A stretch of DNA of 52,569 bases, from contig CAKRRN010000014.1 in the NCBI GenBank assembly GCA_934394435.1, positions 1 to 52,569 of the forward strand, in the 5' to 3' direction. The stretch comes from an uncultured Bacteroidaceae bacterium. GTDB lineage: Bacteria; Bacteroidota; Bacteroidia; Bacteroidales; Bacteroidaceae. Below are positions 7,094-14,474 of this stretch, piece by piece (position 1 is the stretch's first letter; every line of letters begins with the position of its first letter). The position numbers and the translations under genes were made by a program. The notes beneath the pieces are model-generated. The model did no database searches and was not told the origin of the DNA. It worked only from the letters and a program-made list of their open reading frames with translations.

Positions 7094-8518
7094 CTATTTC
7101 TCTCTTCTCTCCAGTAGCACGACGTTCTCCACGTGTTGGGTGTGAGGGAACATGTCTACGGGCTGTATGGCTGCAACGCGATAGTCCTTGTCGAGTAATT
7201 GGAGGTCGCGTGCCTGTGTGGCGGGGTTGCAACTGACGTAGACTATCCTTTGAGGAGCAGCAAAGAGTATTGCTTCTATCACATCGTTGTGCATACCGGC
7301 ACGTGGGGGGTCTGTGATGATAACATCGGGGCGACCATGATGAGTGATGAACTCGTGATTGAGAATATCTTTCATATCGCCCGCGTAAAACAAGGTATTG
7401 TCTATACCATTGAGTTGTGAGTTTACCTTGGCATCCTCGATGGCATCGGGCACATATTCGATGCCAATCACCTGACGTGCCTGGCGTGCTACGAAATTGG
7501 CAATGGTGCCTGTACCTGTGTACAGGTCGTATACCAGCTCTTCTCCTGTGAGTCCTGCAAAGTCGCGTGCTACCTTATATAAAATATATGCCTGTTCTGT
7601 ATTGGTCTGATAGAAACTCTTGGGACCGACCTTGAACTTTAGTTTTTCCATCGTTAGGAAGATGTGGTCGGTGCCCTTATGGCAATGTACGGGCAGGTCG
7701 CTAAAGGTGTCGTTGTATTTCTGGTTGTCAACCCACAGTAGGCTGCTTACCCGTGGGAACTTGTCTGCAACCCAATCAAGAAGCTCTCTCGCTTGTTCGC
7801 GCTCTTGGTCTGTCATGATGCAGAATTGTATCAGCAGCATCAGTTCGCCTGTGTTGCTAAGACGAATCATCATATCCCGAAGGAGTCCCGTATGTTCCCT
7901 CTGGTCGTAGAAGGAAAGTCCGTGGCTGTAGGCATAGTCGCGAATGCCATTGCGAAGCTCGTCATTGACAGGATCCATCAGATGGCAGGTGACAATGGGA
8001 AGAATCTTGTCGAAGGAACCGCTTGTGTGGAATCCTACTGCCCCAGGAAGGTTGAAAGTCTCTCCTGAGGCTATCTGCTCGGCTGTGAGCCATGCTTTAT
8101 TGGAAAATCCGAACTCCAGTTTGTTGCGATACTCCTGTGTCTTGGCTGAACCAAGGATGGGTGAGCATTCTGGAAGCTCCACTCCGCCAATACGCTTGAG
8201 TGCATCCATCACCTGTTGCTGCTTGGCTGAGAGCTGTGCCTCGTAGGGTAGGCATTGCCACTTGCAACCTCCACACACACCGAAGTGTGGGCAGAAGGGT
8301 TCGCTCCTACAGTCGCTATACTTGTGAAACTTGACAGCCTGTGCTTCTGCATAGTGATGTTTCTTACGAGTGACCTGCAGGTCGACAATGTCACCAGGGA
8401 CAACGTATGGGACAAAAACAACCAGATCGTCTACTCTGGCAAGTGCTTTGCCTTCGGCTGCGACAGCGGTTATCTCGATATTTTCCAGTAAGGGTAAAAC
8501 TTTCTTCTTTCTTGACAT
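7094..8518 (-). CDS. rlmD: 23S rRNA (uracil-5-)-methyltransferase RlmD
   Basis: A 474-residue SAM-dependent RNA methyltransferase of the TrmA/RlmC/RlmD family, which makes 5-methyluridine in 23S rRNA. Seen in order: an N-terminal TRAM-like OB domain (residues 1-60), an iron-sulfur cysteine cluster around C76, C82 and C85 (CPHFGVCGGCKWQ), the SAM-binding DLYTGTGTIANF, the DPPRAGM motif, and the catalytic-cysteine stretch SCNPATQARDL near the C terminus. Length is normal for Bacteroidetes members. RlmD fits better than the tRNA enzyme TrmA because of the FeS cluster and TRAM domain, though Bacteroidetes RlmD/RlmC paralogues are hard to separate. It is a single-gene unit divergent from ppdK. Confidence 0.88.
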   Translation of the reverse strand: MSRKKKVLPLLENIEITAVAAEGKALARVDDLVVFVPYVVPGDIVDLQVTRKKHHYAEAQAVKFHKYSDCRSEPFCPHFGVCGGCKWQCLPYEAQLSAKQQQVMDALKRIGGVELPECSPILGSAKTQEYRNKLEFGFSNKAWLTAEQIASGETFNLPGAVGFHTSGSFDKILPIVTCHLMDPVNDELRNGIRDYAYSHGLSFYDQREHTGLLRDMMIRLSNTGELMLLIQFCIMTDQEREQARELLDWVADKFPRVSSLLWVDNQKYNDTFSDLPVHCHKGTDHIFLTMEKLKFKVGPKSFYQTNTEQAYILYKVARDFAGLTGEELVYDLYTGTGTIANFVARQARQVIGIEYVPDAIEDAKVNSQLNGIDNTLFYAGDMKDILNHEFITHHGRPDVIITDPPRAGMHNDVIEAILFAAPQRIVYVSCNPATQARDLQLLDKDYRVAAIQPVDMFPHTQHVENVVLLERREK

Positions 8519-8546
8519 ACTATTTTCTTATCCAATAAACGGGATG

Positions 8547-8554
8547 CAAATTTA
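8547..8554 (-). promoter_or_regulatory. Probable -7 box for rlmD
   Basis: The reverse strand reads TAAATTTG, a full match to TAnnTTTG, placed so that transcription would begin about 20 nt before the rlmD start codon. The -33 position is only T-rich, so this is a partial match. It is back-to-back with the ppdK promoter, about 30 bp away. Confidence 0.5.
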
Positions 8555-8585
8555 CTCAAAATGGGAATAAAAAAGATATTTTTTC

Positions 8586-8616
8586 TTTGTTAAATACTTA
8601 AAAGAGGGTATATTTG
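8586..8616 (+). promoter_or_regulatory. ppdK promoter (full Bacteroidetes consensus)
   Basis: TTTG at 8586-8589 and TATATTTG at 8609-8616 are separated by exactly 19 nt, the optimal arrangement for the Bacteroidetes primary sigma factor. The predicted start near 8622 leaves a leader of about 35 nt before the ppdK ATG. Confidence 0.85.
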
Positions 8617-8657
8617 CAAAAACGTTTGTAATTGATATTTTCAACTAAAACCAAATT

Positions 8658-11378
8658 ATGACACAAAAACGTGTTTATACCTTCGGTAACGGACAAGCCG
8701 AAGGCAATGCTCAGATGCGTGAGCTCTTGGGTGGCAAGGGTGCCAACCTTGCAGAAATGAATCACATCGGTGTGCCTGTTCCTCCAGGCTTTACCATCAC
8801 TACTGACACCTGTAACGAATATTACAAGGTGGGGCAGGATAAGATTGTAGAATTACTTCAGGATGATGTAAACAAAGCTGTGGCTCATACAGAGGCTCTG
8901 ATGAACTGTAAGTTTGGTGACCCAAAGAATCCTCTGTTGGTGTCTGTACGTTCGGGTGCTCGTGCCTCAATGCCTGGTATGATGGACACCATCCTGAACC
9001 TTGGTCTGAACGACGAGGTTGCTGAGGGCATGGTGGAGAAAACTAAGAATCCCCATTTCGTGTACGACAGTTATCGCCGCTTCGTGCAGATGTATGGTGA
9101 TGTGGTGCTTGGCATGAAGCCTGTAAACAAGGAGGATATCGATCCCTTTGAGGCTATCATAGAAAAAGTGAAGGAAGAGCAGGGGGTAACACTCGACAAG
9201 GATCTCTCTGTGGAGTCTCTGAAGAAGTTGGTAGAACTCTTCAAGGCTGCCATCAAGGAGCAGACAGGTAGCGACTTCCCCTCTGATCCAAAGGAGCAGT
9301 TGTGGGGTGCCATCTGTGCTGTGTTCCGTAGCTGGATGAACGAGCGCGCTATTCTCTATCGTAAGATGGAAGGTATTCCCGATGAGTGGGGTACTGCCGT
9401 GTCTGTAATGGCAATGGTATTCGGTAACATGGGTGAGACTTCTGCTACGGGCGTTTGCTTCAGCCGCGATGCTGGTAACGGTGAGAACCTCTTCAATGGT
9501 GAATATTTGATCAACGCACAGGGTGAGGATGTTGTGGCTGGTATACGTACTCCGCAGCAGATTACCAAGATTGGCTCACAGCGTTGGGCTGAGCGTGCTG
9601 GCATTTCTGAGGCTGAACGTGTTGCTAAGTATCCTTCTATGGAAGAGGCAATGCCTGAATTGTATAAGGAACTGGATTCTCTGCAGGATAAGTTGGAGAA
9701 GCACTACCGCGATATGCAGGACATGGAGTTCACCGTGCAGGAAGGCAAGCTGTGGTTCTTGCAGACACGTAATGGTAAGCGCACAGGTACTGCCATGGTG
9801 AAGATAGCTATGGATCTCCTTCATGAGGGCATGATTGATGAGAAGACTGCTATCGCACGATGCGAGCCCCAGAAGCTTGACGAACTCCTGCATCCTGTAT
9901 TTGATAAGGAGGCGCTGAAGAAGGCTAAGGTGATCACACAAGGTCTGCCTGCATCGCCTGGTGCTGCATGTGGACAGATTGTGTTCCATGCCGATGACGC
10001 TGAGGCTTGGCATGAGGATGGCCATAAGGTGGTGATGGTACGTATAGAGACTTCTCCAGAGGATCTTGCTGGTATGTCTGCTGCAGAGGGTATCCTTACG
10101 GCTCGTGGTGGTATGACTTCTCACGCTGCTGTCGTAGCTCGTGGTATGGGTAAGTGCTGTGTGTCTGGTGCAGGTGCCATCAACGTGAACTACAAGAACA
10201 AGACTGTAGAGATAGAGGGCGTAATATATAAGGAGGGTGATTTCATCTCCTTGAATGGTACTACAGGGCAGGTTTATGCAGGTCAGATTGCAACGAAGGC
10301 AGCAGAACTCTCTGGCGACTTCAAGGAACTGATGGACCTCTGTGACAAGTATACCAAGATGGAGGTACGCACAAACGCAGATACTCCTCACGACGCGGAG
10401 ATTGCTCGTCAGTTTGGTGCTAAGGGTATTGGTCTGACTCGTACGGAGCACATGTTCTTTGACGGTCAGAAGATTATTGCCATGCGTGAGATGATTCTCG
10501 CAGATACCGTTGAGGGACGTGAAAAGGCTCTTGCCAAGTTACTACCTTATCAGAAGGCTGACTTCTATGGTATTCTGAAAGCTATGAACGGACTGCCTGT
10601 TAATATCCGTTTGCTGGATCCCCCATTGCATGAGTTTGTACCTCATGATGAGGCTGGTCAGAAGACTATGGCTGAGCAGATGGGCGTGAGCGTGGAAGAA
10701 ATCCAGAAGCGTGTGCACTCTCTTGCAGAGAACAACCCCATGCTGGGTCACCGTGGCTGCCGACTGGGTATCACGTTCCCTGAGATAACTGCCATGCAGA
10801 CACGCGCTATCCTGGGTGCAGCCTGCCAGCTGAAGAAAGAAGGCTTTGATCCTCATCCCGAAATCATGGTTCCTCTGATAGGTATTCTCTATGAGTTGAA
10901 GCAGCAGAAGGAAATCATCAAGAAGGTGGCAGAGGAAGTGTTTGCCGAAGAGGGTGTACGCATCGACTTCGAGATTGGAACTATGATTGAGATTCCTCGT
11001 GCAGCCTTGACCGCTGACAAGATTGCAACAGAGGCAGAATACTTCTCATTCGGTACAAACGACCTTACACAGATGACCTTCGGCTATTCACGTGATGATA
11101 TTGCAAGTTTCTTGCCTGCATATCTTGAGAAGAAGATCTTGAAGGTAGATCCTTTCCAGGTTCTTGACCAGAACGGTGTAGGTCAGCTTATCGAGATGGC
11201 TGTGGAGAAGGGTCGTGCTGTACGTCCGAACCTTCGTTGCGGTATCTGTGGTGAGCACGGTGGTGAGCCAAGCTCTGTGAAGTTCTGTGCCAAGATTGGT
11301 ATGAACTATGCATCATGCTCTCCATTCCGTGTGCCCATCGCACGTCTGGCTGCTGCGCAGGCTGCAGTCGAAGAATAA
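8658..11378 (+). CDS. ppdK: Pyruvate, phosphate dikinase
   Basis: A 906-residue enzyme interconverting pyruvate, ATP and phosphate with PEP, AMP and pyrophosphate; in anaerobic Bacteroidetes it links PEP and pyruvate in pyrophosphate-based glycolysis. Seen in order: the N-terminal ATP-grasp nucleotide domain (LGGKGANLAEM, VRSGARASMPGMMDT), the swivelling phosphohistidine domain with GGMTSHAAVVARGMG, and the C-terminal PEP/pyruvate barrel with GCRLGITFPEI, FSFGTNDLTQMTFG and the catalytic-cysteine motif CGICGEHGGEP. Length is standard. It is monocistronic, with a consensus promoter and a strong terminator. Its regular, G/C-ending codon choice suggests high expression. Confidence 0.97.
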   Translation: MTQKRVYTFGNGQAEGNAQMRELLGGKGANLAEMNHIGVPVPPGFTITTDTCNEYYKVGQDKIVELLQDDVNKAVAHTEALMNCKFGDPKNPLLVSVRSGARASMPGMMDTILNLGLNDEVAEGMVEKTKNPHFVYDSYRRFVQMYGDVVLGMKPVNKEDIDPFEAIIEKVKEEQGVTLDKDLSVESLKKLVELFKAAIKEQTGSDFPSDPKEQLWGAICAVFRSWMNERAILYRKMEGIPDEWGTAVSVMAMVFGNMGETSATGVCFSRDAGNGENLFNGEYLINAQGEDVVAGIRTPQQITKIGSQRWAERAGISEAERVAKYPSMEEAMPELYKELDSLQDKLEKHYRDMQDMEFTVQEGKLWFLQTRNGKRTGTAMVKIAMDLLHEGMIDEKTAIARCEPQKLDELLHPVFDKEALKKAKVITQGLPASPGAACGQIVFHADDAEAWHEDGHKVVMVRIETSPEDLAGMSAAEGILTARGGMTSHAAVVARGMGKCCVSGAGAINVNYKNKTVEIEGVIYKEGDFISLNGTTGQVYAGQIATKAAELSGDFKELMDLCDKYTKMEVRTNADTPHDAEIARQFGAKGIGLTRTEHMFFDGQKIIAMREMILADTVEGREKALAKLLPYQKADFYGILKAMNGLPVNIRLLDPPLHEFVPHDEAGQKTMAEQMGVSVEEIQKRVHSLAENNPMLGHRGCRLGITFPEITAMQTRAILGAACQLKKEGFDPHPEIMVPLIGILYELKQQKEIIKKVAEEVFAEEGVRIDFEIGTMIEIPRAALTADKIATEAEYFSFGTNDLTQMTFGYSRDDIASFLPAYLEKKILKVDPFQVLDQNGVGQLIEMAVEKGRAVRPNLRCGICGEHGGEPSSVKFCAKIGMNYASCSPFRVPIARLAAAQAAVEE

Positions 11379-11400
11379 GACGAAAGTGCTGAATATTAGT

Positions 11401-11440
11401 ATTAAAGGCAAGCATCTATGATTAGGTGCTTGCCTTTAAT
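11401..11440. terminator. Terminator between ppdK and the convergent gene
   Basis: The arms ATTAAAGGCAAGCA (11401-11414) and TGCTTGCCTTTAAT (11427-11440) are perfectly complementary over 14 bp, with three further pairs inside the loop. The A/T-rich ends allow use from both sides, serving ppdK (+) and the ADP-ribosylglycohydrolase fusion gene (-). Confidence 0.85.
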
Positions 11441-11474
11441 TATGTAATGTTGCCCGTTCTGTGTAAGATTTGGA

Positions 11475-13097
11475 TTAAATGAATATTTCGCCAGATTTTA
11501 CTTTTCTCATAAGTTCTGCTGCATTAAACTCTGCATTTCGCCATTTGAGCGACACATTTTGCTCATATCTGCTATCAAAGTCCCCAATTACATCTTGTAT
11601 GTCGTCTGGCAGTTTGTCCATGCCAAACTCATATAGGGCATATGGCATTTTGTTATAATAGGCTCCTGCTATGGCTCCTGCTATGGCTCCCATAGTGTCA
11701 GCATCTCCTCCTAACGAGATGCATAGGCGCAGGGCGTCTTCATAATCTTTGCTATCAAGGAAGGCAATGATGGATTCTGGAACTGTACCTTGACAACTGC
11801 CATCAAATCCGTATGTTGGGCGTATGTCATCACAACTTCTGTCAAGGTCGTAGCCGAATGTTACGCTGATATATTGCCGTATTTCTTTCTTGGTGTGACC
11901 TGTCCTTGCCATAAAAATAGCAGCAGCTGTAGCTTGTGCTCCCTTGATGCCTTCGGGATGGTTGTGTGTCACTTCGGCACATTTCTTTGCAACTTTCGTT
12001 GTCTCTTCCAAGGTGTTAAAAGCAAAGCCGACTGCAGACACACGCATAGCAGAACCGTTGCCCCATGAGTTGTATGGTTGGGGGGTGTCTGTGTGTAACC
12101 ATTGCGAGAACATATTGCCGTATGCTCCCATAGGATTGGGATATTTACGTCCCCATTTCTGCATACAAGAGACAAGTCCTTTCTTGGTATGTAGTTTGTC
12201 GTTTAAAATCCAGTCTGCCACGGCAATGGTCATGATGGTGTCATCGGTGTAGTCCATCCTCTTATCTTGGATGTCTATATCCATTGACTTACATGGATCA
12301 AACTCATAGATACTTCCTGCAATGTCACCCAAGATGGCTCCCATAAGCATAGGGCAGTACAAGTTGGCTGACTTCTTTTTTGGCGTATTGTCTTTGCGTG
12401 TCACATTGGTGTAGTCGATGGCTTCGTACCAACTGCGAAATGTGTCGGGAGTCTCGCACCATCCCCAATGACAGAAACGGCTGTAAAGAATAGCCTTCAT
12501 GGAGATTGGCACTCCATCATCAGCGTAGAAATCTCCAAGTCCTTCCTTTATGTAAGAGAGGGTTTCGGTCAAGAGATATTCATCATCGCTAAAATGAAAA
12601 CTCACCCAACATTCTTCATATTGGTGACCGACATAGGCTCCACAATCCTCAGGAACGTCCTTTCCGTAATAGAAGCAATGTTTCAGATAAGGAGCTGCAA
12701 TTATATCAAAGAACTCCTTAGGTAGATATATGTTGCGGATGGTTGCTGCCTTCTTGAAAAGTGGGGCTATCTCTTCATCCTTAAAACCTGCTATGCCACA
12801 TCCTATACGTGTAACGAGGAATTTCTTCTCTTGATGTTCCTTAGCATAATCTATAAATTGGTCAACGTATGGTTTTATCGTTTCTACACCTCCTTGCATG
12901 GTTGGTATGGCATATGTCTGACCAGTTAATCCAACACCAACACCCCATTGGGCTCCAAATCTATGATGTGCCGCTTTTGCTGCACCACCAAGATGTTTAC
13001 CTTCGAGGTTACTACCAAAGACGAAAATCTCATCTTTTTCGAGGAAATCTATTTTGCCCGAGGCTATATTTGGATTTTCTGTTCTATTCTTGTTCAT
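11475..13097 (-). CDS. Macro-like / ADP-ribosylglycohydrolase fusion protein
   Basis: A 540-residue two-domain protein. Residues about 22-130 form a compact macro-domain-like unit seen in phage and bacterial accessory genes (FVFGSN at 25-30, TGQTYAIPT at 58-66, TRIGCGIAGF at 96-105). Residues about 248-520 are an ADP-ribosylglycohydrolase (DraG/ARH) domain with both metal motifs, YTDDT (283-287) and GGDADTMGAIAG (463-474), plus GNGSAMRV and HNHPEG between them. The roughly 115 residues between the domains are Trp/Cys-rich and unrecognised. Both ends point to binding or removing ADP-ribose from proteins, nucleic acids or small metabolites. No signal peptide. It lies 95 nt downstream of the Nudix regulator on the same strand with no terminator between, so it is probably the regulator's target. 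Confidence 0.85.
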   Translation of the reverse strand: MNKNRTENPNIASGKIDFLEKDEIFVFGSNLEGKHLGGAAKAAHHRFGAQWGVGVGLTGQTYAIPTMQGGVETIKPYVDQFIDYAKEHQEKKFLVTRIGCGIAGFKDEEIAPLFKKAATIRNIYLPKEFFDIIAAPYLKHCFYYGKDVPEDCGAYVGHQYEECWVSFHFSDDEYLLTETLSYIKEGLGDFYADDGVPISMKAILYSRFCHWGWCETPDTFRSWYEAIDYTNVTRKDNTPKKKSANLYCPMLMGAILGDIAGSIYEFDPCKSMDIDIQDKRMDYTDDTIMTIAVADWILNDKLHTKKGLVSCMQKWGRKYPNPMGAYGNMFSQWLHTDTPQPYNSWGNGSAMRVSAVGFAFNTLEETTKVAKKCAEVTHNHPEGIKGAQATAAAIFMARTGHTKKEIRQYISVTFGYDLDRSCDDIRPTYGFDGSCQGTVPESIIAFLDSKDYEDALRLCISLGGDADTMGAIAGAIAGAYYNKMPYALYEFGMDKLPDDIQDVIGDFDSRYEQNVSLKWRNAEFNAAELMRKVKSGEIFI

Positions 13098-13192
13098 AGT
13101 CTTAATGTTTTAGGATGTTTATGATATTATCATGTTCATTATCTTTTCGTGGTGTAATGGATTGTGACTTTCCTTTATGCCCCTTTTATGAT

Positions 13193-13927
13193 TTAAAAGT
13201 CAAAGGGATACTTGCGCCATTCTTTAGAAGCTTCAGCTTTATTGAATGCTTTTTCATCAAATGAATACACATAGAGAGATCTTGTTGCAGCAGATGTCTT
13301 TTCTTTAGATGGAGACATCGTACAACAATGTTCATCATCTTCCTCTATTTTCGTAAGAAAGCCAGACGCCTCCATTTTACGCATGAAATTGCGTCTGTCA
13401 TATTTTCTTTCGTGGATAAGTTCATATATGCGTTGCAATTCGTCCATCTTAAATATCTTGTCCAAAAGTTTGAAAGCAATAGGAGATATACGCAGTTTTT
13501 CCTGGAGCTTCTCTCTTGCCATTCTGATTATATCCTCGTGGTCGAATGCGAGCGGTGGCAAATGATTCCATTCATGCCACTGTGCCTTGCTGGCATCATC
13601 ACCAGCTATAACTTCAAACTTGTCCTTACTGATTAGAGCAAAGAATGCAACCGTAAGTACACGCTCACGAGGGTCTCTGTCAACAGTGCTGAATACATGA
13701 AATTGCTCAAGATATACGTCTTCTACGTTGGTCTCTTCATGCAGTTCCCTTTTTGCGCCCTCTTCAACGGTCTCATCCATATTTAGAAAGCCACCGGGCA
13801 AAGCCCATGCGCCTTTGTATGGGTTTATGCCACGTTCTATGAGAAGTATGTTGATACAGGTGCCATCAAAACCAAAGATTACGCAATCTGTGGTAACTGC
13901 AGGATGGGGGTATTTGTATGTGTACAT
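13193..13927 (-). CDS. Nudix / winged-helix transcriptional regulator (NrtR/AraR-like)
   Basis: A 244-residue protein with an N-terminal Nudix domain and a C-terminal winged helix, the architecture of NrtR and AraR repressors. The Nudix box spans residues 46-68 (GFLNMDETVEEGAKRELHEE then TNV). The catalytic REL-EE core is kept, but the conserved Gly after EE-x is Asn67, so hydrolysis may be weak or lost, as in sensor-type members. The helix-turn-helix region is around 158-190 (FKMDELQRIYELI, DRRNFMRKM). NrtR proteins bind ADP-ribose and control NAD metabolism; AraR binds arabinose. Here the gene sits directly before an ADP-ribosylglycohydrolase fusion, so ADP-ribose or a related nucleotide is the likely ligand (inference). 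Two operator-like repeats overlap its own promoter. Confidence 0.88.
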   Translation of the reverse strand: MYTYKYPHPAVTTDCVIFGFDGTCINILLIERGINPYKGAWALPGGFLNMDETVEEGAKRELHEETNVEDVYLEQFHVFSTVDRDPRERVLTVAFFALISKDKFEVIAGDDASKAQWHEWNHLPPLAFDHEDIIRMAREKLQEKLRISPIAFKLLDKIFKMDELQRIYELIHERKYDRRNFMRKMEASGFLTKIEEDDEHCCTMSPSKEKTSAATRSLYVYSFDEKAFNKAEASKEWRKYPFDF

Positions 13928-13954
13928 AAAATTAGATTTATCAAAATGATAGTG

Positions 13955-13986
13955 TAAATATACTGCGTAAAAATGACGCGAGCAAA
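13955..13986 (-). promoter_or_regulatory. Promoter of the Nudix regulator operon
   Basis: The reverse strand carries TTTG (13983-13986), a 20-nt spacer, and TATATTTA (13955-13962), one base off TAnnTTTG. The first operator-like repeat fills the spacer. The predicted start lies about 25 nt before the regulator's ATG. Confidence 0.6.
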
Positions 13987-14010
13987 TTTTGTTGCGTAAA
14001 AATGACGCGA
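13964..14010. promoter_or_regulatory. Twin operator-like repeats upstream of the Nudix regulator
   Basis: The 18-bp word TGCGTAAAAATGACGCGA occurs exactly twice, at 13964-13981 and 13993-14010, with a 29-bp period. Each copy contains an inverted repeat, GCGT-N7-ACGC, as expected for a dimeric winged-helix repressor. Copy 1 lies entirely between the predicted -33 and -7 boxes and copy 2 just upstream of -33. This placement would block polymerase and supports autoregulation; the binding itself is inferred. Confidence 0.7.
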
Positions 14011-14065
14011 TGTATTATTTTCTTTTTACACTCTACAACTACACCACACGAAACAGTTCTGCTCA

Positions 14066-14109
14066 TTTTCCCAGTTGGAGAAAAATATTTTTCCAGTTAG
14101 AAAAAAAAA
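14066..14109. repeat. Hairpin repeat, family copy set 1 (two units)
   Basis: Two units of about 22 bp. The first is TTTTCCCAGTTGGAGAAAA, the second TTTTTCCAGTTAGAAAAA; each is an imperfect palindrome around AGTT. Related units occur at 30945-31008 and 51866-51904. The preceding GCTCA is also shared with the second set. Confidence 0.75.
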
Positions 14110-14221
14110 GAGAACTATTATAATAGTACCATTTTGCAAAATTGGTAGTGCGTCTACCTTATTACATTTATGTTGTAAAAATGTATCTACAGTCAAAGTC
14201 AATAATAGTCACTCTAAAAAG

Positions 14222-14293
14222 TAATACTATAATACTTGCCCATTTAATACTATAATACTTGCCCATTTAATACTATATTCAATGGGCATTGAA
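14222..14293. repeat. 23-bp tandem repeat plus palindrome
   Basis: Units 14222-14244 and 14245-14267 are identical, starting TAATACTATAATACTTGCCC, and a third copy begins at 14268 but changes after ten bases. An ATTCAATG/CATTGAAT inverted repeat (14276-14293) follows, and the AATGGGC inside it can pair with GCCCATT of the tandem units. A similar 22-bp tandem lies at 30757-30822. Confidence 0.75.
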
Positions 14294-14350
14294 TACTATA
14301 TTACCTTTTATACTACCTTATCATATAAGTCAGCACATCTCATAGAATTC

Positions 14351-14389
14351 AAAAAAAGGACTGATACTCTATGGATAAGTATCAGTCCT
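14351..14389 (-). terminator. Terminator of the GH92 transcript
   Basis: The arms AGGACTGATACT (14357-14368) and AGTATCAGTCCT (14378-14389) pair perfectly over 12 bp. The A run at 14351-14357 gives a U tract for a leftward transcript, so it ends the minus-strand GH92 unit. Confidence 0.87.
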
Positions 14390-14420
14390 AATGTGAATGA
14401 ATGATAATCAGTCAAAGGTT

Positions 14421-14471
14421 TTAGCCGACAACAGGTGGTTCTTTACTGTTGCTTGATGACTTGATTTTCAT
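14421..14471 (-). CDS. Possible 16-residue micropeptide after GH92
   Basis: An ATG placed 3 nt past the GH92 stop reads 16 codons (MKIKSSSNSKEPPVVG) to a TAA, all before the terminator. Its tight spacing would allow translational coupling to GH92. Nothing else supports it and no family is recognised. Confidence 0.2.
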   Translation of the reverse strand: MKIKSSSNSKEPPVVG

Positions 14472-14474
14472 GCT

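Larger units (their letters stand above)
14011..14350. other. Repeat-bearing intergenic region, no gene
   Basis: No convincing coding sequence. It holds two hairpin repeats of the TTTTCC-CAGTT-GGAAAA type (14066-14109), a 23-bp tandem repeat (14222-14267 plus a partial third copy), and inverted repeats pairing GCCCATT with AATGGGC (14261-14287). The GH92 terminator follows at 14351. It may include the divergent limit of the Nudix regulator control region. Confidence 0.6.

Noticed and set aside
14222..14293. CRISPR-like array
   Set aside because: The repeats are directly adjacent with no unique spacers, only two to three copies, and no cas genes nearby. The same applies to 30757-30822.
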